From Cryptomeria japonica (lineage: Eukaryota > Streptophyta > Pinopsida > Cupressales > Cupressaceae), in NCBI RefSeq assembly GCF_030272615.1, contig NC_081414.1, positions 769,797,653 through 769,861,652 on the forward strand: a stretch of DNA of 64,000 nt, written 5' to 3'. Of this stretch, positions 1 through 11,890 are shown in pieces (the stretch's first letter is position 1; the number at the start of each line of letters is the position of its first letter). Under the pieces are notes generated by a model that worked only from the letters and a program-made list of their open reading frames with translations, did not search any database and was not told the origin of the DNA. The position numbers were made by a program, and so were the translations under genes.

Positions 1-743
1 CTTCTACGTCACTGGCTTAGCATCAGGACTAAGCACAATGTTCTGTAACACAATGGACTCATCAAGGCTAGACATCTCCTCATAAGACCGAGCGAAGATG
101 TCAAGGAATTGATGTAGCAAGCTGGAATATTATTTAAATTATTTAGAGGATAAGCATTTTCCCACTTTTATGACCTTGTCGAGAGTCTTATTTCTCATGA
201 TGATGTCAGTAGTTTCTCCACTAAGGAGCACACTACGGTCTTATAGATGAGGAATAGACATTTGTTCTCCATTGTGAGATAGGGGTGCCCCCTGTAGAAC
301 GGATTCTCCAAAATACACTTGAGCATTCAAGCAATATAGGAATCGATGTTTATGATGGTAAGAAGGCAGATCATCGTATGCACCCAAAAATTCCTTCAAG
401 GATTCTTTCAAAGGGAAAAGATCCAAAGGAATTTTGTTAGGTGATACACCAATGTCGATGAGTTTAGGATGAACAAGCTTTAAAGGAAGGGGATCGACTG
501 AAATCATGTTAATAGTTAACCATGGTTTCGCCTTTCAACCCATATGACGATATCCTAGTCTAGTGTTGTGGTGATGAGGTTCGGGATCCAAAGGAATCCA
601 AATACCTTGTTCATTAGGTCCACAACCCTTTCCATCATACCCAAGCTGAGACACAAGCTTGTATCCAAGACTATATATGTTTTGTAATTATTTGAATGAT
701 GGTGGTTTTGTATAGAAAAGGTGATTGACATGGTAAGCATCAA
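1..743 (-). pseudogene. Ty3/gypsy pol: G-patch segment and N-terminus of reverse transcriptase
   Basis: Minus-strand translation of about 580-665 gives LGYDGKGCGPNEQGI followed by RLGY, a good match to a G-patch (glycine-rich nucleic-acid-binding motif), which some retroelements carry after the protease. Further on, 10-120 reads FARSYEEMSSLDESI then LSPDAKPV, the usual entry to plant gypsy reverse transcriptase (commonly FAWSYEEMPGLD and DAKPV). The fingers and palm lie outside the window. Between them, 241-507 is an open stretch of 88 residues with no motif I recognise. Stops separate all three parts, so this is a decayed copy. Confidence 0.7.
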
Positions 744-825
744 CTGGCTTTATAGATGCATAATCATCTTTCGTAGCCAAGGTGAATGAGATCTTAGGAA
801 AGATTAGATGGATAGGGTCTAATTT

Positions 826-1690
826 TTACTCACCAACATGAGAGTCACTAAAATCCAAAGAGCCCCAATCATCATGGAAACATGCATTGACTTTTGATAG
901 AGAACATGATTTAGCTAGGGAAGGTTTTTCAGGTGTAGGCTCTGACATCTTCACCTTAGGAGTATCTACCTTTGGGGATTTTTCTTTCAAATAATCCTGC
1001 TTCTTAGGTGATTTCTCCTTTTTGACAACTTCCTTAGTGACTTCTTCCTTCTTGCACTCTTCCTTTTTAGGGGATGAGATAGAAGCAGAAGTTATGATTG
1101 AAGAAGACAAAGTGAGTACATAATTTTGAAATGAAGGTGTAACAAAAGCCTGACCGACTGTGACTATTTGACATAGCATCATAGCCTCAGGATCAGTCTT
1201 GACTATGACAACTTGATTATTAGCCACAAAATTCATAGATCCATGAAGTGTAGATGAAACAGATCCCAAAGCATGTAGCCATGGCCCGCCTAAAAGAATA
1301 TTGCATGATAGAGGGCCTGGCATAACATGCACAAGGGTTGGAATAGTGACTGATCCAACATTCAAGGATAGTATGACAATCCCCACAATGGTCTTACCAT
1401 TATTATTGAAACCTCTAATGAATAAGGAGGAGGCTACCAAATAATTTGGGTCCACCTTGATCTTTGGTAACAAGTCTAAATCGCAAAATTCAGTGTCGAA
1501 CCAATATCAACGAGTGTCCATCTAATGCCAATGCCATTCACATAAATGATGATCATCAATGAATCCACTAAATTCCTCACTTCGAGAGGTAGGAGTTCAT
1601 GCAAATAAAAGGTAATATTCGGCAAATCTGGACAAATATGATCCATCAGCGCATTCACATCAACTGGTCTCACAGAGAAAGGTAGCAAAA
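826..1690 (-). pseudogene. Ty3/gypsy retropepsin-like aspartic protease, broken
   Basis: The minus strand reads IRWTLVDIGSTLNFAI, a retropepsin active-site region in which the usual D-[ST]-G has become D-I-G-S. About 100 residues later comes CNILLGGPWLHALGSVSST, the second conserved block of plant gypsy proteases (LLGRPW-IHAxGAVPS type). A stop and frame change at about 1475 separate the halves. The C-terminal part (about 830-1100) is rich in Lys, Glu, Ser and Pro, a linker towards reverse transcriptase. In the family this enzyme cleaves the gag-pol polyprotein; this copy cannot be functional. Confidence 0.75.
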
Positions 1691-1699
1691 TATTTTATA

Positions 1700-2294
1700 A
1701 AGCTTCCTGTAGCATACCTTGATACATCGGGGTGGTTTGAAGTAAATTCTAATGTGAGATCTTAGCTAGAGTAACCTTAAGTTGCTTGATAAGATCATAA
1801 TCACTTGGTCACTTGTCCACTGGCAAATGTGCCTTAAGAAGGATAGGTTGGGAAGGAGGTAGAGAAGTTTGAGGTAGTTTAGGAACTTGTTTGTTTTTTC
1901 GAGTGTTGTATGTATGAGCAATAGTTTTATAACATGATTTCTTAGATTTCATGAATCCTGTATATAAATCAGAAGCCTCTCCCTAGAAAGGTTTTCCATT
2001 AATGGTCTTAAATCTCTTAGGAGAAGGACTTGCTGCTATCACATGGATGTAAGGTCTCTTAGGCCTTTGTGGGGTCGCAAAGACAATAATGACATTCACA
2101 AATCCTTCATTTTTGCATGAGGATATCGAGGATGACCCACCCTTTACATATCTTTTAGGAGAAGGTGCTTCAAAGAAGTCATCCAAGACTTCATCCAACA
2201 CATCAAAATCATCCTTCGAGAATGCCTTATCAAAGGCATCAAACTCCAAAAGGAAGAGATCTGACATTAGATGTTCATGTCAGGTTCACCAAAA
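1700..2294 (-). pseudogene. Ty3/gypsy gag-to-protease linker remnant
   Basis: Minus-strand reading 1983-2267 gives 94 open residues with repeated APSPKR/ASPSPKR tracts. Then 1700-1810 gives a YDLIKQLKVTLAKISH-like stretch with two stops. That resembles the segment preceding the protease in plant gypsy polyproteins (the DILEHLKxxxAxISIxELL type). No capsid-type retrotrans_gag domain or CCHC knuckle is visible between it and the putative LTR, so the gag is either deleted or the LTR assignment is wrong. Confidence 0.45.
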
Positions 2295-3504
2295 TGTAAG
2301 GGATGAGATTTGCCCCCTCCAAGATGATGAATCTTTGAAGGAAAATCAATCCTTTGTTACCTCTTCAAACTGGCATTAATATGAGCCACAGGATAAAAAA
2401 TATCTACACTAACTATGCTATAAGAGATAAATATCATAATTATAATGCAGAAACAGTAAATTCACAAAAACTAGATTTATAGGATGGCACAATGTTGAAA
2501 GTAGATTATACCTTCTATTCAGGGAGCTCTCAGGTTTTGGATGCCAATGCGGGGTGTGAACACCAGTGCAATGTGCTATAGTCTATATGACCCATGGATA
2601 GGGAAAAGTCTAGAAAGAAGCTTGCAAGTGATTTCTTGCGGGTGGGACTTGTTTGTTACTTGCACACATTGAAATAGGGAAAATTATTGGGGTTGTATAG
2701 GGGCCTACCTCAGTCAAACCCTTGTTTAGGTGTTTCCACCACTACAGACAACCAAATAGATAGATTGGAAAGATAAATTGGAAACTTGGTAAATTGGAAA
2801 CTTGGAAGTATGCAAATAGAAACTATGCTATGCTTAATGGAAGCAAACCCCTATTGCATGCATTAAATATTAGAAATAATAAATGTACCTAAATAATAGA
2901 TACAATCAACAATGCAAAGGACTCATTGCATGTAATGAAAATGGATTAAATAGAAGACAAGGTGTATAGCCAAACCCCTCTTTGTCGAAGATATGAGCGT
3001 GGCGAAGCCCCCGATAGTGCTAGTTGGTAAGAGCCACCACAAGATGGTTGTAGTATTGGTAGAGTGTATTTCCAAGAGCACGAAGAGAGAAAGAGAGCAA
3101 TGAGAGTGTGAGAGTGCAACCAAAGTCAGAAAGCCAAGAACCCTGATTAGGAACCTTCAAAATGAGATAAGAAGGGTTCTTAAACCTGAAAAGGCATAGA
3201 GAGCCATTATGACAAAATATGAGCCAAGGGACACGTGTCGGCCAACATCTAGCTCACTGCTAGATTCAAGATTTTGCCATCTTTTCAAGATGTTAGCATG
3301 ACGTGTGAACATCCCCACGTCACACTGCCATCCATCTAAAATTAGGCCTAAAGGGGCTTTCAAGGCATTTTGAGGCACTTTGTCTTTCGAGCCCATGATG
3401 CCAAAATAATATAATTTTGATCATAGAATCATCATAAATGCAATAGGCATTATGCGTAAGTGTCATAAATGAACTAGGCACATTTTAGGACACTATAATC
3501 AACA
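2295..3504 (-). repeat. Candidate 5' LTR of element H
   Basis: No coding signal is recognisable in these 1.2 kb. On the minus strand the stretch starts TGTTGATTATAG (ending at 3504) and finishes CCCTTACA at 2295. A TTT spacer and TGGTGAACCTGACA follow, which could be a primer binding site. The size and TG...CA ends fit an LTR, and D-element ORF2 sequence begins immediately at 3505. The second LTR is outside the window, so this rests on end motifs alone. Confidence 0.35.
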
Positions 3505-5724
3505 TCAAGTGTTACATTGCCTTTGTCTTCCAGATGATCCTCAGTCTGAGTTTCATCCTTTTGATCACCAGAGATACCTTCCTTTACTTTTGGATGGGAA
3601 GTTTGAACTGCATCTCTATATAAGGGATTGTTCTTCATGATTCTTCTCTAGATGTCCTTAGTTTCCTTCCTCGCCTTTTCAACCCTTCCAATCATCAACC
3701 TATTCACCCTGTTTCTACCTCTGAATTCCTTCTTATTTGCTTCCTCAATGAACCTTTTGGCTTCATCTTGGGAGATACAGGTGCAAACATTAATCAATTC
3801 TCTTTCTTTCATTTCCTTATATATCTTACTAGAAGTTAGCCTCCTTGCATCAATAATATTGTATATATCTTTAGGGATGCTCTACTACAACTCAATCAAA
3901 GTTTTACTAAAGTTATGCAAATACAGAACAATAGCTTCTTCAACTCTTCTCTGGTCTGCCTCATCTATATTTTTATAATATACTCAAATATTTTTCAAAT
4001 TTCCATCAAAAATTATTTCATCAATCAGTTGATTTGTTGTTATTGGAGGTACAAATGTATATTTACCTTGCAGATCACCATTCAAGATCTTTATCAAGTT
4101 GAGTTCTAATCTTCCTTCCCCTCTTGGGTCTTCTGGTAAGGGTACGTTCAAATTTAGTATTCTTTCTCTCCTCCGCACCACTGGGTTGTGGTTTCTTCAC
4201 AACCCTTACAAATTCTCCTTTCTTCTTAGCATTTTCTACTTCTTCATCTAATTCGGTCTCAGAGGCCACCAGAGATACAACAACATAGGTTCATTTAGGC
4301 TTCTCCTTTTGCTTCAAAATTCCCTTTCTTGGTGAGCTCTATCTTGATAATGGTACTATTGGAGTAGGGGTAGGCTTGGTGTCTTTTGGCTTGGCTTTAG
4401 AGGGAACCGGTTCAGCCTTAGGATTCTTGGATTCCTCCTTAGCCTCCATCTGAGCATGTTTCTCCCTAGCCTACTTCATCACCTCCCAAGTAAATCCCAT
4501 CTACACTGCCACTTCCTTAGCCATCTTAAAGACTTTCCTCTTCCTTGTAGGTGCTATGAACTTCTTGTGCAACTCTATGTCCTTTTCCTTGAAGGTGCCG
4601 AATCTTCCTTCTTTCTTATCAATCAGCTGACTCAATATATGTTGAGCATAGGAATTAAGGGTAGTAGCATCAACTTTATAACCCATTGGAAGAATCCACA
4701 CAATTCTTGGCTCAATGGCTTCTATTAGACATTGGTCTTTATCAACCATGAAGCAAATTGTTTTCTCATACTTCTCCACTATCTCTCTTGGGATTCTTTC
4801 TATGCTCTTCATTATGGCTTGAAAAGTTTTGAAATAACCCCACAGAGTAGATATCCTCATTGTTCCATCACCAAAACCCCCATAATCCCTTCCTTTATTT
4901 TCATAGAAACTGGCTTTTCATAGGCCCATTGGACCTTTCCTTAAACACCGAGGATTTTATTCATGAAATATAGATCTAAATAGATGATAAGGCTGCCAAA
5001 CTTAAAGGTGTGCTTCTTGTCTTGTGCTTCAAATTTATTAGTAACTCATTCAAGAGAACCATACATAAATCATACCTCTTATCTTCCTTCAATATTTGAT
5101 AGGAAGAGTATATTGTTGTATCGAAGACAAATTTTTGTTTGCTTGAGGGGTATAGTTTATATCCAACCACCATTGATGGAAACTTGACATCATACTCTAG
5201 AATGTCATTAATTGGCATTTCTCTGCTATCAAATTGAGAACCAGTGGTGGCAATCACAGTGTTGTTTGATATTTTCCTCAAGCTAGGAACTTCACTAGAT
5301 GCGCCCAAGCAAGTCACGACCTGGACTGATTGCTTAGTGATCTTGTAAGGCTTATCCAACCCTATAAATTCACAGTGAATTCTGTTGAGTACTAACTAGA
5401 TCCATTCTTTCTCATCAAATGTCAAAAAGTGTATGAACTGAGAGATACCTTTGGCCTTCAAATACCTATATTTTGGCTTGAGATTCCCCAATTTGTCCGC
5501 CGGATGATTGTTGTATAGGGTTAATATGTCGATGCTATCGATTTCATCAAGATCACAGTGGATATGCTCTGTTGTCCTCACTATGAAGAATGCCATAGGT
5601 TACAGAGGGAAACACTCCTTCTCGATCATCCTTGACTAATTTGAAAGGATGTATTGAAAATGGGTTGAGCCCTATCCTTGATTTCCACAACTAGTAGGGT
5701 AGCAATTCTAGATACTGATGCCAT
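3505..5724 (-). pseudogene. Element D ORF2: unassigned retroelement protein, N-terminal two-thirds, broken
   Basis: The ORF starts at the ATG at 5724 (MASVSRIATLL) and reads leftward with several stops and frameshifts. Recognisable blocks are VQVVTCLGASSEVPSLRK at about 5300, MVVGYKLYPSS and YQILKEDKRYDL at 5100-5200, and REIVEKYEKTICFMVDKDQC then LIEAIEPRIVWILPMGYK at 4650-4790. A basic, low-complexity C-terminal part follows (4075-4270). The same blocks in the same order occur in element C (25.6-24.8 kb): SEVPSLRK, MVIGYRMLYAS, DIVKKYEE, EAVEP, PMGYE. I do not recognise the family. It has no protease, integrase or reverse transcriptase motif. It is cut at 3505 by element H. Confidence 0.65.
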
Positions 5725-6116
5725 TGAGAACTTAGGGTTTTCAAAAATTGATAGCCTGAAATGGATAAATACCTCAATTCGCAATCAGGGACATAAATTT
5801 TCTTAAGATCATTGTAATCACCAAATTACTTCAGTCTATTGCTATGAAATTTCTCTTGATCACATTGTGAGAACTAAAGCTTTGAAATGCCTTTTTATCC
5901 TTCAAAAACCTAATTTTATATTGTAATAGATGTTGCATCCAGTTACCTTGATTTTTCATGAAGTCTCTTACCAGAGCATCAAATCTTCACTAAATCTTTC
6001 AGATAACATCTGCACATATTATTTAAGCCTTCTACAACCTTCTAGAATCAATTACAGATCTCCGAGGAGGGGTTTCTTAAAATCTACATAAAAAGTTCCC
6101 CCTAAGGAAAACATCA
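5725..6116 (-). other. Element D: untranslated spacer between ORF1 and ORF2
   Basis: This interval separates the stop of the zinc-knuckle ORF1 (6117-6119, minus) from the ORF2 start at 5724. It is AT-rich and stop-filled. The equivalent interval in element C (25840-26287) is of similar length, which supports a two-cistron layout. Confidence 0.4.
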
Positions 6117-6516
6117 CTAGTTACCAGATGAAGATCCTGCACCAGATTCAGGTGCACATCCATTGTCTACCTTGGATTCATCTTTTCTAACCCACATTTT
6201 CTCATGTTTATATCTAATCTCCTCTATCTTTTCCTTTCTTTCTCATCTGATTTGTTCTTATCTACCGGAGCACTCTTGTTCACATTTTTGCTTCTGCAAT
6301 ATTTTGTAATGTGACCAATTTTATTGCATGCACAGAAAATAACATTTTGCATAGGTCTGAAGTTCATCTCATTTTCTCTCACCCTGCACTAGTTAGAGAT
6401 ATGTCCTCATATCCCACAAGAATAGCATCTCTTATTTCGGAAATTATTCATTACTACTCTACACATGTTTGACTTGTGACCAAAATGATTGCATATGAAA
6501 CATTGACCGGTAAAGG
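6117..6516 (-). pseudogene. Element D ORF1, C-terminal part: array of CCHC zinc knuckles
   Basis: This is the continuation of the ORF that starts at 29868. Element A inserted between the halves and duplicated AAAGG (6512-6516 and 29113-29117). Minus-strand translation shows CFICNHFGHKSNMC, CYSCGI-stop-GHISN-stop-C and FCACNKIGHITKYC. With CFTCNKFDHMADQC on the other side of A, this makes four knuckles in a row. CCHC knuckles bind single-stranded nucleic acid in gag proteins. The protein ends ESGAGSSSGN at 6117. Two in-frame stops sit in the third knuckle. Confidence 0.7.
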
Positions 6517-7668
6517 TGTTGGCAATATAAAGGAACTGATTATGTGTTGCATTTATGTCAACACTAGCTTATTTGGTTTTCTACTGAGTTCTGGTAGAAT
6601 GGTTGGATTGTGATGATGATAAGGAGATTGGTCTCTGGTATATAGTTTGGTCTGGGATTTGATGATCTGGAAGCTATCATATGTTCTAGTAAGCCTTTTG
6701 GTTATCGGTATGGGTTTTACCAATAGAGCTTTGTTGAAGATCTTTTGGTGGACTTGATAAGTGGCGTTGGTGAAAATTCTAGAAGGTTCTCAGGATGTTG
6801 ATGGTTATCATGTTCGTATTCTAGTTGTTCGTGGTGTTGCATTTGGCTTATGGCAACCTATTTTAGGTCCAGTGCTATTATGTGCTATTGACTTCTTGGT
6901 TATTGACCGGTTTGTGTAACGTGTTGGTGGATTCTCCCGATGCATTACCGGTTGGATTTATTGATTGGATAATGTTGTTTCGGCCTTAGGCTGACTTGGG
7001 TTATAGATTTATGTAATAGATTTATTGTATTATCTTTTAGGTGGTTGACCTAATTGTTTAGGTCCATGGTTTACATAAATATGATGTAAGATCTCTTTGT
7101 AGATCATAGGATTGTTATGGTTATGGGATTATCTATGTGCAAATAAAGTTGTAATCATATGGAGAGGATTTGGTCAATCATAGGTGATCGAATTGGGTTT
7201 GTGTAAGAGGTTTAAGACCTCCGGTATTGAGCTTAATTGGAATTGTACTCAGGCATAGGAGATGATATACTTACAATGCAATCTTCTTTCTAGATTGTAG
7301 TCCGAAGATTTATTGAGGTCAGTGAGGCTCCTTAGTGATGAGAAATGCACTATAGGAAGTGTGCCTTCCTGCATGTGCATGCCCCTTATTGTAATCACAT
7401 ACTTACTATAGAAGTATCATCTAATGGTGGTTAGGGTTTCTCACAGTGTTTTTTCCCTTTACTAGGTTTTCCACATATAAATCTTGGTATTATGTGTTGT
7501 GGATGCATGGTAAATGTTTTATGATTTATGGTTGTTCTTAATTGATATATCTGCTATTCTAGTATTTGGTTTATGCATTTTGGTAAAAGGTTTTAAGTGT
7601 TTAAAGTTTCATAATCTATTGACAACTTATTGATCCCCCCTCTCAGTTGTTCACCAATTATCCTAACA
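6517..7668 (+). repeat. Element A 5' LTR
   Basis: 1152 bp beginning TGTTGGCAATATAAAGG and ending TTATCCTAACA, directly followed by the PBS. The pieces of the 3' LTR match it along its length. It includes the LTR-conserved block at about 7433-7500 and a CCCCCCTCTCAGTTG stretch close to the end. Confidence 0.9.
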
Positions 7669-7670
7669 AT

Positions 7671-7682
7671 TGGTATCAGAGC
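7671..7682 (+). other. Primer binding site of element A
   Basis: TGGTATCAGAGC, complementary to the 3' end of plant initiator methionine tRNA, 2 nt after the LTR. Confidence 0.9.
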
Positions 7683-7734
7683 TTGGTCCTCTCTGTAGAA
7701 GATTAACCACTTGAGGAAGATCCTACGGAAAATA

Positions 7735-8606
7735 ATAGTTCAACTTTAACTATTTACTAGAAGGACATCCCTAAGGTTGATGGAATAAATTATAGAGTAT
7801 GGAAGCTTCAGATGGAAACTCATCTGAGATGTCTTGGCAAAGAGATTTGGGAGATCACTGAAAAAGGCTATACTCCTTATAATTCAGCATATGGAAATCC
7901 TCGATTGACAGACTTGGATAAAAACATTGAAAATAACTACAGAGCTAGAGAAGCCCTTTTAAGTGCCCTTTTAGATCAACAAATAATGGGATTAATGGAC
8001 AAATCATCTGCAAAAGCTATATGTGATAAGTTGGAGTCTCTAAATGAAGGTGACCCTACTGTTAAAATTGGAAAACTTGATGGTTACTGGGTGAGATATG
8101 AGAACCTCAGAATGGAGGAAGATGAAAGAATTGTTGCTTTTATGGAAAGAGTCAATGAAATTGTCTTGGGAATTCAATGTTGTGGTGGATCTGTGAGCGA
8201 AGATGAGATTGTTTCTAAAGTATTGAGAGTTTTGCCACCGTCATACAAAATGAAGGCTACTGCAATCAATGAGCTGAGAACAATGTCTAACTCTTCTATC
8301 AATAGGGATATTTTGGTTGGAAAGTTTTCTGCTTTTGAGCTTGAGGAATTCGGTCCTCAAGGAGCTACAAAGAAAAAATCTTCTTTCAATGCATCTACAT
8401 CATCAATTGATAAGAAGGATTGGAAAGCATTATATGTAAAGGAACTAGAGGATATGAAGAAAAAAGATGAAGAGATCAAGGAACTTGAAGCCCTATTTTC
8501 TACAAGGGTACATAAAGATCCAATAGAAAGTAAGTATGAAGGAAAATCACCTTTCAAACGTTTTGCATGCAATAAGATAGGTCATTTTGCATCTAGATGT
8601 CCTTAA
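7735..8606 (+). pseudogene. Element A gag (UBN2-type copia capsid), start codon lost
   Basis: The frame reads IPKVDGINYRVWKLQMETHL and on to LLSALLDQQIMGLMDKSS and VLRVLPPSYKMKATAINE, the classic copia gag (UBN2) arrangement. It ends with one zinc knuckle. The position equivalent to the gag ATG of element F (62576) is ACG, and a TAG follows shortly after, so the longest open stretch starts only at an internal ATG at 7812. In the knuckle the first cysteine is Arg (RFACNKIGHFASRC instead of CFxC). A stop follows at 8604-8606. Gag coats the genomic RNA; this copy is dead. Confidence 0.85.
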
Positions 8607-10298
8607 AGGAATTCAAGATTTGAGGAAAAATCTAGAATATCTTTTAACACTAACCATGAATATCAGAACATGCATAAGTACAAGAGGAACAAAGACAAAT
8701 AATACTACCATGTTGATGAGGAAGGTGTGATTGATGATTCTGATGATGAACCGACAAAAGATTCTGCTAGTGGATCCAACAGTGGAAAAGAATAGGTATT
8801 TTTAGCTATCAAGGAAGATGCTCTAGAATATGTAATTCAAAATGAAGAGAATGCCCTTGCTGCTAAAGTGGAAGAGAAGGATGGATGGGTGATAGACAGT
8901 GGATGTTCACATCACATGTCTGGAGATAAAATAAAGTTTCTATCTTTGCTAGAATTTGATGGAGGTCTAGTTAGATTTGGAGATGACAAAGCATGCATGA
9001 TCAGAGGAAGAGGAACTATATCATTGGATGGTAAGCATAATAATGATAATGTCTATTATGTAGAAGGTTTAAGGCATAATCTTTTGAGTGTAGGACAATT
9101 GGTGGATAAGGTATTTCAATTACAGTTCAAGGATGGAAAATGCAAAATCATCAATAGATCTGAATTGGAGATTGCAACTGGTACTCAGACTAGAGGTAAC
9201 ATCTTTGATTTGAACTCTGGTGAGAAGGCATTTTTGATTGCACATATTGATGAGAGTTTTCTATGGCATAAGAGGTTGTATCGTGTGAATTTTGATTGCA
9301 TTGGAAAGATTAGTTCAACTAAGGCAGTTAGAGATATACCTAAGATTGTGAAGCCTCATAATCTGGTATGCAAGGAATGTCAAATGGGCAAGCAAGTCAG
9401 AACTTCTTTTAAGAGTATACAAGAAAAATCTAATTATGTTCTTGATATTATTCATAATGATTTGTGTGGTCTTTCTCGAATAAGAAGCTTTCAGGGTGAT
9501 ATATATTTCATGCTAATCATTGATGATTATTCTAGAATGATGTGGGTTACTTTTCTCAGGGAGAAATATGAAGCATTTGAAAATTTCAAGATCTTTAAAG
9601 CTATGGGTGAGACAGAGATGAGGATGAAGATAAAATACTTAAGATCAGATTAGGGTGGTGAATTCACATCCGATGAATATAATAGTTATTGTGAGAAACA
9701 TGGTATAAGGAGATAATTTATTATACCCCAGACACCTCAGCAGAATGGTGTTGTGGAAAGAAACAACATAACCATCTTGGATGTAGCTCAAACTATGACG
9801 ATGGAAGCCAATTTGCCTCATATCTATTGGAGAGAAGCTGTGAGCACGCGGTATACACATTCAACAAAGTTCACATCAAAGGAGATATCGGTAAGATACC
9901 TTAGGAATTATGGTTTGGTCATACACCTACTGTTAAGTACTTCAAAATCTTTGGTAGTAAATGCTCTATCAAAAGATGATTCTATTGGAAAGTTTGATCC
10001 TAGATGTGATGAAGGGATATTTTTTGGTTATTCAACTAAAAGAAAAGCATATAGATGTTATAATAAAAGATTGCAAAGAATTATGGAGAGCACTAATGTC
10101 AAGGTGGATGATCAGTACATAGGTCAAATCGAAACTTATGAATGAGATCTAGAAGTTGAAATGATCATAACTGATCTAGTAATGTCTGCACCGAAATAGA
10201 ATTCTAAACTAGTTACCCCGAAAATATGAAAAAATTCAATAGTAACTAAAGATCAGAGCAGAGAAACAAAAAGTCAAAAGACTCCCAGGTATGTAAAG
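8607..10298 (+). pseudogene. Element A protease and integrase, broken
   Basis: The protease motif WVIDSGCSHHMSGDKIKF (D-S-G catalytic triad) lies at about 8883. The integrase zinc-binding part is LWHKRLYRVNFDC, in which the second His of HHCC is Arg, followed by CKECQMGKQ. The DDE core follows: LDIIHNDLCG, MLIIDDYSRMMWVTFLRE, then a TAG at 9651-9653 just before GGEFTSDEY. Further stops and two frameshifts (around 9710 and 9850-9960) precede IGKFDPRCDEGIFFGYS and the NKRLQRIMES tail. Confidence 0.85.
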
Positions 10299-11890
10299 TT
10301 GAATCATTTAGAAGATCAGATCATTGGAGACAAGAGAAAAGTAGTGATGACAAGGAGAAGGTTGGCAGCTGAAGAGGTATGCTTAATTTCTCAAATTGAA
10401 CTGGCATCAGTAGTTGAGGCATGTAAGGATGAATGTTGGATGGAAGCTATGGAAGAGGAATTGGATCAGATAGAAAAGAACAACACATGGACTTTATTTC
10501 CCCAACCTAAAAATAAGAATGTTATTAGAGCCAAATGGGTTTTTTAGGAATAAATTGAATGAAGATGGATAAGTTGTGAGAAACAAGGCTAGATTGGTCT
10601 GCAAAGGATATTCTCAGAAGGAAGGAATTTATTATGATGAAACTTTTGCTTCGATAGAAAGGATTGAAGCTATGAGATTATTTCTCGCTTATGCTGTCCA
10701 TAAGAACTACAAGGTTTATCAGATGGATGTTAAGTGTGCATTTCTAAATGGATATCTTGAAGAGAAAGTCTACATTGAGCAGCCTATTGGATTTTCTCTT
10801 TCAAACATGACAAAAATATGGTTTGTAGATCGAGGAAAGCTTTATATGGTTTGAAGCAAGCCCCTAGAGCTTGGTATGCCAAATTGGACAAATATCTTTT
10901 GAAGCTTGGTTTCACTAAAGGTAATGCCGATAGTAACATGTATTATAAGATCACTAATGATGGAATATTGATTATTGAGGTCTTTGTTGATGATATCATT
11001 TTTGGAGGTGAGGAAAAGTTATGTATGGAATTCTCTGATAATATGAAGAATGAATTTGAGATGTCTATGATTGGAGAAATGAGGTTTTTCTTAGGTTTGT
11101 AGATTACTCAGACTGATAAAGGTATTTTCATCTATCAAACTAAGTATGCTAGAGAGTTGTTGAAGAAATTTGGTATGAAAAATTCTAAACCAGTTGGTAC
11201 TCCTATGGTTACAAGTAAAAAATTGACAAAGAACGATGTATCAGCTCCAGTAAATCCTACAAGGTATAAATCTATGATTGGAGGTCTATTATATTTGACT
11301 CAGACTAGACCAGATATAATGAATGTAGTTTGTATTGTATCAAGATATCAGAGTGATCCAAGAGAGAATCATGAGAGTGCAGTAAAAAGGATTTTTAGTT
11401 AATTACAATGAACAACTGAATAAGGTTTGTGGTATCCTAAAGATGATGACTTTACACTATGTGTATATATAGATGTGGATTGGGCTAGAGATATAGATGA
11501 TTGGAAAAGCACATCCGGTGGAGCTTTCTTTCTTGGATCAACAAGAAAAAGTCATGTACTTATTTATCTACTATTGAAGCTAAGTATGTTGTTGCTGCTA
11601 CTAGCTGTACACAAATTCTATGGATGAAGAAAATGTTGAAAGATATAAGGGTAGATTGTGATGAACCTAGTTATCCACTATGATAACTCTGTTGTTATTG
11701 ACATATCAAAGAATTTGGTATTTCATTGAAAGACAAAGCACATATCAATCAATTATAACTAGTTGAAGGAAAAGGTACGTAGAAGAAAATGAAGTAAGAT
11801 TGGTTTATGTGAACACTAAAGAGAAAATTGCAAACATCTTCACTAAACCTTTTCCCAAGGAATCATTTGAGTACTTTAGAGACAGATTGG
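10299..11890 (+). pseudogene. Element A reverse transcriptase and RNase H, broken
   Basis: RT blocks in order: WMEAMEEELDQIEKNNTW, IRAKWVF (frameshift), [49 protein letters not shown] and the catalytic VFVDDIIFGG (copia YVDD-type box). TAG at 11100-11102 replaces the Gln of GLQI. RNase H includes RPDIMNVVCIVSRYQ, VDWARDIDDWKSTSGG, LSTIEAKYV and the terminal FTKPFPKESFEYFRDRLG. Several frameshifts, for example at 10545, 10830, 11400 and 11560, show decay. Confidence 0.85.

Larger units (their letters stand above)
1..3504 (-). mobile_element. Element H: Ty3/gypsy retrotransposon fragment, running off the left edge
   Basis: Read on the minus strand, the stretch gives a gag-protease linker, an aspartic protease, a G-patch and the first residues of a gypsy reverse transcriptase, in that order. 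The rest of the element lies left of the window. Stops and frameshifts interrupt every part. It abuts the second reading frame of element D at about 3504, so it is probably inserted there. No TSD can be checked because the far end is not visible. Confidence 0.7.

Noticed and set aside
2923-3396. Short minus-strand open frames as gag of element H
   Set aside because: No gag or zinc-knuckle motif, and they lie inside the candidate LTR.
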